Below, piece after piece: positions 58,928 to 64,000 of a DNA stretch of 64,000 nucleotides (its first letter is position 1; the number at the start of each line of letters is the position of its first letter). The notes beneath the pieces are model-generated. The model was not told the DNA's origin and did not search any database. It was given only the letters and a program-made list of their open reading frames with translations. Both the position numbers and the translations under genes were made by a program. This stretch comes from Halomonas sp. KAO (lineage in GTDB: Bacteria; Pseudomonadota; Gammaproteobacteria; Pseudomonadales; Halomonadaceae), in contig NZ_JADNRL010000037.1 of the NCBI RefSeq assembly GCF_015595025.1, positions 128,619 through 192,618 on the forward strand. Reading direction: 5' to 3'.

Positions 58928-60202
58928 TCAGGGTTGGGTTGAGGGGGCCTCTTCGCTCCCTTCGTGACTGACCACCCGATTCCTGCCGCCGTGCTTGCCG
59001 GCGTAGAGGGCGCGGTCGGCCCGCTGGATCAGGTCGTCCAGGTCGGCTTCCTCGTCGCGAACTCCTGCGATGCCGATGGTGACGGTCAGGCGGTGGGCGG
59101 GCACCGCTTCCATCACCGTCAGCTCGCTGACCTGCCTCCGCAGGCGCTCCGCCACCATCCGTGCGTCCTTCAGATGGGTCTCCGGCAGGGCCACGATGAA
59201 CTCCTCGCCTCCGAAGCGTCCGATCACATCCTGGGGCCGGAGGGATCGCTGACAGGCTTCGGCGATCGCGGTCAGTACACGATCCCCCTGATCATGTCCC
59301 CAGGTATCGTTGATGGCCTTGAAGTGATCCACGTCGATCATGAACAGGCAGAAGGGCGCCTGGGCGTGCCGCGAGCGCCGTAGCATCGCCTCGGCGCGGG
59401 TCATGAAGTGGCGGCGAGAGTCCAGGCCGGTCAGTGCATCCTGCTCGGCGAGCCTGCGCAGCTGAGCCTCGAGTGACCTGCGGTGCGTGATCTCCTCGAC
59501 CAGCTGGCGGTTCTGCACGCGCTCCTCCTGCAGAAGCGCGAACTGCTTGCGCTGCAGCTTCTCCAGGCGCAGCAGGGTGAAGAAGCCTACGCCATTGGTC
59601 ATGATAAGCAGCAGGGTGGTGCGCATCACGACCACGGCAGGGGCGTCCGCCGCCATCACGGACGCAACCAGAAAGCCGATGCCCAGATAGAGGCTGGCGA
59701 CTGCCGCGACGGGCAGCAGATTGGGGATGAGCAGGTAGAAGGCCATGGTGGCGACCACCACCGCCGGCACCTGGGTCGAAAGGGTCTCGGGGCGCAAGGG
59801 AACGATCAGGATGATACCGGTCGCCAGTATCCAGAGTGGCAGGGCGTGCAGCCAGACATGGGGGGTGTCGTTGCCCCGCCGTCCGATCACGACGGCCAGG
59901 GTCAGGCATGAGACGACCACCAGGGTGCGCATGGTGGTCAACAGGAAGAACTCCGGGGTCAAGCCGGTATAAAAGTAGTCCGAGATGGCAAACATGGCGT
60001 AGATCAGGGACGCCACGCTTAGCGCCAGGCCGGTTTCCGTTCGGACTCGTGGCTCGATGCTCCGGCGATACAGCGCTTCCCTGCTCTGCTCGTGGAACTG
60101 ACCGGTCAGCCGGTGCAAGTGATGTGTGGTGCCTGGTGCCGGCAAGGCCAGGTCCTCCCCGTCCAGTTTGGGTTGAAGGGCATGGCGCCTCTCGCTGGGC
60201 AT
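58928..60202 (-). CDS. Membrane-bound diguanylate cyclase (GGEEF)
   Basis: 424 residues from ATG 60202 with AGGG upstream. About six membrane helices (residues roughly 50-240, LALSVASLIYAMFAISDYFY etc.) form a MASE-like sensor; a coiled linker follows. The GGDEF domain has an active-site GGEEF (FGGEEFIVALPE) and an I-site RPQD five residues before it, so c-di-GMP synthesis with product inhibition is expected. It is the main gene of the segment flanked by recD copies. Confidence 0.9.
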   Translation of the reverse strand: MPSERRHALQPKLDGEDLALPAPGTTHHLHRLTGQFHEQSREALYRRSIEPRVRTETGLALSVASLIYAMFAISDYFYTGLTPEFFLLTTMRTLVVVSCLTLAVVIGRRGNDTPHVWLHALPLWILATGIILIVPLRPETLSTQVPAVVVATMAFYLLIPNLLPVAAVASLYLGIGFLVASVMAADAPAVVVMRTTLLLIMTNGVGFFTLLRLEKLQRKQFALLQEERVQNRQLVEEITHRRSLEAQLRRLAEQDALTGLDSRRHFMTRAEAMLRRSRHAQAPFCLFMIDVDHFKAINDTWGHDQGDRVLTAIAEACQRSLRPQDVIGRFGGEEFIVALPETHLKDARMVAERLRRQVSELTVMEAVPAHRLTVTIGIAGVRDEEADLDDLIQRADRALYAGKHGGRNRVVSHEGSEEAPSTQP

Positions 60203-60272
60203 GGTGGCCCTGAAGGTGCCTGGATCCCGGGTCAGGGTATCGGAACCGGGCGTTGCCTGACGTTGAATCGGC

Positions 60273-60420
60273 CTACGTGGTATTCGCTGGCGCGGAGTCG
60301 TGCTGGGGCAGCGAGGCCGGTGATGCCAGACAGACGCGATCGCGGCCGCCGCGCCTGGCGCGGTAGAGCGCCTCGTCGGCACTCTTGAGCAGCAGCGGTA
60401 GCCGAGCGGGCCGCAGCTTA
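60273..60420 (-). pseudogene. C-terminal remnant of another GGDEF protein
   Basis: A minus-strand frame reads LPLLLKSADEALYRARRGGR, then DRVCLASPASLP, and ends at TAG 60273-60275. It matches the last part of GGDEF domains (here LIQRADRALYAGKHGGRNRV in the intact neighbour). Upstream, at about 60420, homology stops abruptly where the DNA becomes AT-rich. Confidence 0.8.
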
Positions 60421-60473
60421 GGCTACGCAAATTTTTCTATTTTTTAGAATTTAAATTCCAATTTAAGCCGCTT

Positions 60474-60501
60474 TTGTTCGACTTTGTCGTTCCGCTAGTA
60501 T
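60474..60501 (+). promoter_or_regulatory. Candidate promoter of the 60.6-kb small gene
   Basis: TTGTTC at 60474-60479 and TAGTAT at 60496-60501, 16 bp apart, in an AT-rich patch. A perfect palindrome GAATTTAAATTC (60447-60458) lies just upstream and could be an operator. Confidence 0.35.
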
Positions 60502-60554
60502 GCTCACAAGCCGTTAGGGCATGAATCTCAAAGCCGAAACAAAGGAGGCACCTC

Positions 60555-60857
60555 ATGAAGTTCAAACCGACCCTTTTCGCTCTGTTCATCGCCGCTCTTC
60601 CGATGGTCGCTCAGGCCGGCCAGGCCTCCGAGCGCAGCATTCAGTTGCACGAACCGCTGTCCACTCCCGAACAGGCCACTATCCAGGATTCTCCGGAGCC
60701 CGTTGCGATGATGACGATTGCCCAGACCTTCGAGCATGCCGACCAGAGCACTGCGATGGCCAAGGCCCGAGCAAACCTGAGCGCGCAACACCAGGACGTT
60801 CCACGTGTGGAAGCGTCCAGCGATGCTCTGCAGTTGAGCCTGAATGCGACCAAATGA
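60555..60857 (+). CDS. Small exported protein, 100 residues
   Basis: Signal peptide at the N-terminus (MKFKPTLFALFIAALPMVAQ, likely cleavage after AQA) with a perfect AAAGGAGG ribosome site. The mature part is about 78 residues, polar and without cysteines. No family recognised. It ends in a very strong hairpin. It shares style with the small exported protein at 61148-61384, though the sequences differ. Confidence 0.75.
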   Translation: MKFKPTLFALFIAALPMVAQAGQASERSIQLHEPLSTPEQATIQDSPEPVAMMTIAQTFEHADQSTAMAKARANLSAQHQDVPRVEASSDALQLSLNATK

Positions 60858-60950
60858 AAGGGTGTAGCCGAACGAGGCTACTGAGAGGAAAGGCACGAAA
60901 TGTGTCGTCGATACAGCAGTGCCTTCCTCTGCCGGTTAGCACGATCCAGC

Positions 60951-60995
60951 CGACACGATAATGGCCCGCTCATCGAGCGGGCCATTATCGTGTCG
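60951..60995 (+). terminator. Perfect 20-bp hairpin terminator
   Basis: Stem CGACACGATAATGGCCCGCT pairs perfectly with 60976-60995 around a CATCG loop, followed by GGGCGTCTTTCTTTG. The extraordinarily long perfect stem also works for the other strand. Confidence 0.9.
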
Positions 60996-61076
60996 GGGCG
61001 TCTTTCTTTGTCATTCCGGCCGAATAGATTCATCGATTGATTCGATGAGCCAAAAGAATTTTTCGTGCAGATAGAG

Positions 61077-61105
61077 ATGTGCCCCGCCAACCTGGCGGGG
61101 CACAT
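61077..61105 (-). terminator. Hairpin terminator of the small minus-strand gene
   Basis: Perfect 13-bp stem ATGTGCCCCGCCA/TGGCGGGGCACAT with a 3-nt loop, downstream of the 61148-61384 gene; on the minus strand it is followed by CTCTATCTGCACGAAAAATT. Confidence 0.8.
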
Positions 61106-61147
61106 CGTGTGGGTCTCTGGAGTCGGGTCTCCTGCTTCAGTGAAGCG

Positions 61148-61384
61148 TTACAGCCACCAGAAGCGCAGGGCTTCCTGTGTCAGTGATTCTGCGCCATCTT
61201 CCCTTAGGTGCTGGCCGTCCTCGCGCTGCTGGTCGTTGGAAGAATCCGCCTGCATGGCCACGCCTGTGCTTTCTTCCTGCAACGCCTTACGCTGACTTTC
61301 CTGATACTGGGAATCCATTGCCATCAGGGGGCCTGTGCTCAGCATCAGTGTCATCATGGCCAGTGCGACGTTTCGAGTTTTCAT
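61148..61384 (-). CDS. Small exported protein, 78 residues
   Basis: Signal peptide (MKTRNVALAMMTLMLSTGPLMA) followed by a very polar, Gln/Glu-rich mature chain of about 56 residues ending EALRFWWL. GAGG lies eight nt before ATG 61384. No family recognised. It sits in AT-richer DNA between the cyclase island and recD. Confidence 0.7.
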   Translation of the reverse strand: MKTRNVALAMMTLMLSTGPLMAMDSQYQESQRKALQEESTGVAMQADSSNDQQREDGQHLREDGAESLTQEALRFWWL

Positions 61385-61671
61385 GGCAATACCTCGTGTC
61401 TATAGGGTGATAAGTGGCCTGTACTTGGCAGGGCGACGTAGAGGCAACCTCTCTCGCCGATAGTTAGAATGATAATTCAACCACTATGTAGAATAAAAAG
61501 TGCTTATATCGCACTTTTCATTCAATAAAATTGAATGATTTTGGGGCGGGGGCTAACAGCCGCTGACAGCGACAGCCTGCCGCGCGACTGACAGCATCCG
61601 GTGAACCCCCGTAGGAGCAGAAGCCTGCCCCTCGAGGGTCAATGTCGTCATTCAGCCAGTTTTCCGGGTGT
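61385..61671. other. AT-rich spacer with two inverted repeats
   Basis: No gene. It holds the upstream region of the small exported protein. Inverted repeats AAAAGTGC/GCACTTTT (61496-61518) and ATTCAA/TTGAAT (61520-61536) lie close together and could be operators or a weak terminator. Confidence 0.5.
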
Positions 61672-63939
61672 TCAGGTCTTCCCGGGGGCTCCCAGCCCAC
61701 TCACCCGCATCACCCGTCTCTCCACCGCGTCCAGCAGCTGGCCGCGGCCGGTTTCGACCAGGCTGAGCCAGTGTCTGGCGCGGGTGATGCCGGTGTAGAC
61801 CAGCTCCCGGGTCAGGATCGGATTGGGGGCATCGGGGAGGAGCAGGGCGGTGTGGGTAAATTCCGAGCCCTGGGACTTGTGCACCGTCATGGCGTAGACC
61901 GTCTCCACCGCCTGCAGGCGGCTGGGCAGCACCCACTTGATCCGGCCACTGCCGTCCCCGGCCGGGAAGGCGACGCGCAGTGCCTGAACGCCGCGAACAG
62001 GCCCCTCGGATGGAGCTCGCGGCCGCGGCAGCGCCAGGGTGATGCCGATATCGCCGTTCATCAGCCCCAGGCCGTAGTCGTTGCGGGTCACCAGCACCGG
62101 CCGGCCGGGGTACCAGAGCCGCCGGCCGTTGCCGGTGTCGATCAACCCCTCCTTCTCCAGCGCGGTGCGGATGCGCTCGTTGAGCCCCTCCACGCCCCAG
62201 GGGCCGCGGCGCAGGGCGCAGAGCAGCTGAAACTGGCCGTGGGCGGCCAGCACCGCGCGGGCCCAGTCATCCAGGGTCTCCCGGTCGATTTCACCGTTCG
62301 TTTCCGCCGGTGGCGCGGTGTCTTTCATCGTCTCCAGATAGTGGCGATACCCCACCGGTGGCGGCAGCGGCTGGCCGCGCAGCCGGCGACCCTCGCCGGC
62401 GCCGGGGAAGCCTTCGGCGTGACCCGAGACCACCAACCGTTCCAGGCGGCGGTCGTGGTCGGTGTCGAGCTTGAGGTGCGAGAGATCGGCGTAGCCGTGT
62501 TCGAGCACGCGGCGAATGTCGGCGCGCTTCTGCCTGCCCGGTACATCTCGATTGACCGGGTCACGCCTGACCGGGGCACGCTTGACCGGGTCGCGATTGA
62601 CCGCACCGGCGAGCTGGCCGATGCCGCTCTCGGCATCGAAGCGGTGACTGACCCGCAGCATGGCGATGGCCTGGTCCAGCGGCGCCCCAGCGGGGTCGAG
62701 CATCTCCGTGGGCAGCACCTGGCCGGTGGCCTCGCTGAGCCAGTCGGCGGTAGCCGGCGTGTAGTGGCCACCCTCGGCCCGGGCACACAGATCGCCCAGC
62801 ACCGAGCCGGCCTCGACCGAGGCGAGCTGGTCCTTGTCACCCAGCAGCACCAGGCGGGCACGGCGCGGCAGGGCGTCGAGCAGCGCGGCCATCATCTCCA
62901 CATCGACCATGGAGGCCTCGTCCACCACCAGCACATCCAGCGGCAATGGATTACGCGCGTTGTGGCGGAAGTGGCGGGTATCGGGGCGCGAACCCAGCAG
63001 GCGGTGCAGGGTGGTGACCTCGGTGGGGACCGCTTGGCGAAGTCGCTCGCTGTTGTCCTGGGAGGACTGATGAGTCGCCGATAAATTGGGCTCCCACAGG
63101 GTGGCCAGGCCGTCCAGTCCCAGGGAGCTGACCTGCCCGGCGATGGACTCGTTGAGTCGCGCGGCGGCCTTGCCGGTGGGGGCGGCCAGGCGAATGCGCA
63201 GCGGGCGCTGGCCTTCGCTCAGGGCCAGGGCCTGCAGCAGGGTCAGCAGCTTGACCACGGTGGTGGTCTTGCCGGTGCCGGGCCCGCCGGTGATCACCGC
63301 GAAGGGCGAGCGGATGGCCAGGGCACAGGCGGCCTTCTGCCAGTCCAGGGTGTCGGATGACGGGAAGAGGGCGGCAAGCGCCTGGGAGAGCGTGCTGGTC
63401 TCTGCCGCATGGTGAGCATGATCGGTGCCCCCACCGGCGTCGCCCTCCAGGCGGGCGGCGATATGCTGCTGGATCGAGCGCTCATGATGCCAGTAGCGGC
63501 GCAGGTAGAGCCGAGTGCCCTCGAGCACCAGCGGGGTACTGCCGGGGCCGTCGCCGATGATCGTCGGGTGAGCGAGCGCCGTCAGCCAGTCGGCGAGGCT
63601 GAGCTCGGTGAGCAGCTGGCTGGGTCGAGGCGGTGGGTCCTCCAGGCTGTCGCCCTCCGGCGGCAGCGAGAGTGCCAGGTCGGGCTCGGCCAGGGTCTGG
63701 GTCAGGTCCAGGCAGACATGGCCGCGGCCGAGCTGGTGGCTGGCGAGTGCCGCGGCCAGCAGCAGCGGGGTGGGGGTGTCGGCCACCTCCCGGGCCAGGA
63801 AGGCGGCGAAGGCGCGGTCCAGGGCGCGCAGCCAGCCGCGATCCACCCAGCGGTCGAGCAGGGCGAACAGTGCTGCGGTGTCGTGCAGGGCCTCGGCGGT
63901 GGGTGAGAAATCGCTCACGGTGGACTCCCTGGACCTCAT
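61672..63939 (-). CDS. recD: Exodeoxyribonuclease V subunit alpha
   Basis: 755-residue 5'-3' helicase subunit of RecBCD. Walker A is ITGGPGTGKTTTV, Walker B VLVVDEASMVD, then GDKDQLASVEAGSVLGDL, VSHRF, and the C-terminal motif YAMTVHKSQGSEF and LVYTGITRARHWLSLV. ATG 63939 has GGAGG eight nt upstream and overlaps the recB stop (ATGA). A repeat of about 15 bp inside the gene (62552-62596) adds residues RDPVKRAPVRRDPVNRD between conserved motifs, an unusual insertion. Confidence 0.95.
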   Translation of the reverse strand: MRSRESTVSDFSPTAEALHDTAALFALLDRWVDRGWLRALDRAFAAFLAREVADTPTPLLLAAALASHQLGRGHVCLDLTQTLAEPDLALSLPPEGDSLEDPPPRPSQLLTELSLADWLTALAHPTIIGDGPGSTPLVLEGTRLYLRRYWHHERSIQQHIAARLEGDAGGGTDHAHHAAETSTLSQALAALFPSSDTLDWQKAACALAIRSPFAVITGGPGTGKTTTVVKLLTLLQALALSEGQRPLRIRLAAPTGKAAARLNESIAGQVSSLGLDGLATLWEPNLSATHQSSQDNSERLRQAVPTEVTTLHRLLGSRPDTRHFRHNARNPLPLDVLVVDEASMVDVEMMAALLDALPRRARLVLLGDKDQLASVEAGSVLGDLCARAEGGHYTPATADWLSEATGQVLPTEMLDPAGAPLDQAIAMLRVSHRFDAESGIGQLAGAVNRDPVKRAPVRRDPVNRDVPGRQKRADIRRVLEHGYADLSHLKLDTDHDRRLERLVVSGHAEGFPGAGEGRRLRGQPLPPPVGYRHYLETMKDTAPPAETNGEIDRETLDDWARAVLAAHGQFQLLCALRRGPWGVEGLNERIRTALEKEGLIDTGNGRRLWYPGRPVLVTRNDYGLGLMNGDIGITLALPRPRAPSEGPVRGVQALRVAFPAGDGSGRIKWVLPSRLQAVETVYAMTVHKSQGSEFTHTALLLPDAPNPILTRELVYTGITRARHWLSLVETGRGQLLDAVERRVMRVSGLGAPGKT
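62552..62606. repeat. In-frame 15-bp tandem repeat inside recD
   Basis: Units TTGACCGGGTCACGC, CTGACCGGGGCACGC and TTGACCGGGTCGCGA (62552, 62567, 62582), followed by a partial fourth starting TTGACCG. It encodes a (V/P)xRDPV-like repeated peptide. Confidence 0.85.
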
Positions 63940-64000
63940 GGCTGTGCCTCCGGGGTGGTAGCGTCGGCGTCACGAAACAGGGCATCGAGCGCCTCGATCA
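63936..64000 (-). CDS. recB: RecB C-terminus (partial, rest outside window)
   Basis: The last 21 codons read LIEALDALFRDADATTPEAQ with stop overlapping the recD start (ATGA). The position upstream of recD and the tight overlap are those of recB in RecBCD operons; only 65 nt are present, so the identification rests mainly on context. Confidence 0.6.
   Translation of the reverse strand, partial: IEALDALFRDADATTPEAQP

Overview
The window is a continuous piece of a high-GC gammaproteobacterial chromosome. Gene content and protein sequence suggest Halomonas or a close relative in the Halomonadaceae. The clues are the FabV-type enoyl-ACP reductase, the NhaD Na+/H+ antiporter, a Pseudomonas-like arginine succinyltransferase operon with separate alpha and beta AstA subunits, and RstAB-, MetR- and Rnk-type proteins. 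No species assignment can be proved from this sequence alone.

Layout. 1-6.2 kb: rstA (3' end) and rstB, metR, an MliC-like lipoprotein, azoR, tag, a glyoxalase and a META-domain lipoprotein. 6.2-12 kb: the minus-strand queA-tgt-yajC-secD-secF block, followed by a tRNA-Leu(CAA) with a clear promoter. 12-22 kb: membrane proteins (DUF1206, ExoD-like), rnk, a LysE-type exporter, aidB-like, Nudix, glutathione peroxidase, fabV, a GlxA/ArgR-like regulator and a methyltransferase. 22-31.4 kb: a tightly overlapping arginine catabolic operon astC-aruF-aruG-astD-astB, whose last gene overlaps an AFG1/ZapE-type ATPase where astE might be expected; then a TRIC-family channel overlapped with a DUF3541-like lipoprotein. 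31.4-36.9 kb: an IS110 remnant, then a four-gene minus-strand operon (PstS-like protein, outer-membrane barrel, large GGDEF/EAL protein, and an AT-richer acyltransferase resembling the exosortase-associated family). 37-46 kb: nhaD, DUF3581, arfB, DUF3820, cbiX-like, nfsA with a deaminase, two TPM-domain proteins with lemA, and an NAD(P)-binding protein. 46-57 kb: GST, glycerophosphodiesterase-like, cupin, a zntA-like ATPase divergent from a MerR regulator, a pore-less voltage-sensor-like protein, pncB, an MFS transporter and DUF427. 57-64 kb: a VOC protein, a quinone-oxidoreductase-like enzyme, then a mosaic segment flanked by two copies of the recD 3' end that holds a diguanylate cyclase, a truncated second cyclase and two small secreted proteins, then recD and the recB 3' end.

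How the parts work together. Recognisable units are protein export (SecDF-YajC), queuosine tRNA modification (QueA, Tgt), arginine to glutamate catabolism (Ast/Aru), zinc/cadmium/lead efflux with its MerR switch, and DNA repair (Tag, AidB-like, RecBCD). The least conventional parts are the 31.6-36.9 kb operon, which couples c-di-GMP turnover with a possible acyl-transfer or signal-synthesis step and an envelope sensor; the array of 13-bp repeats in the metal-efflux promoter; the voltage-sensor protein without a pore; and the recD-flanked island.
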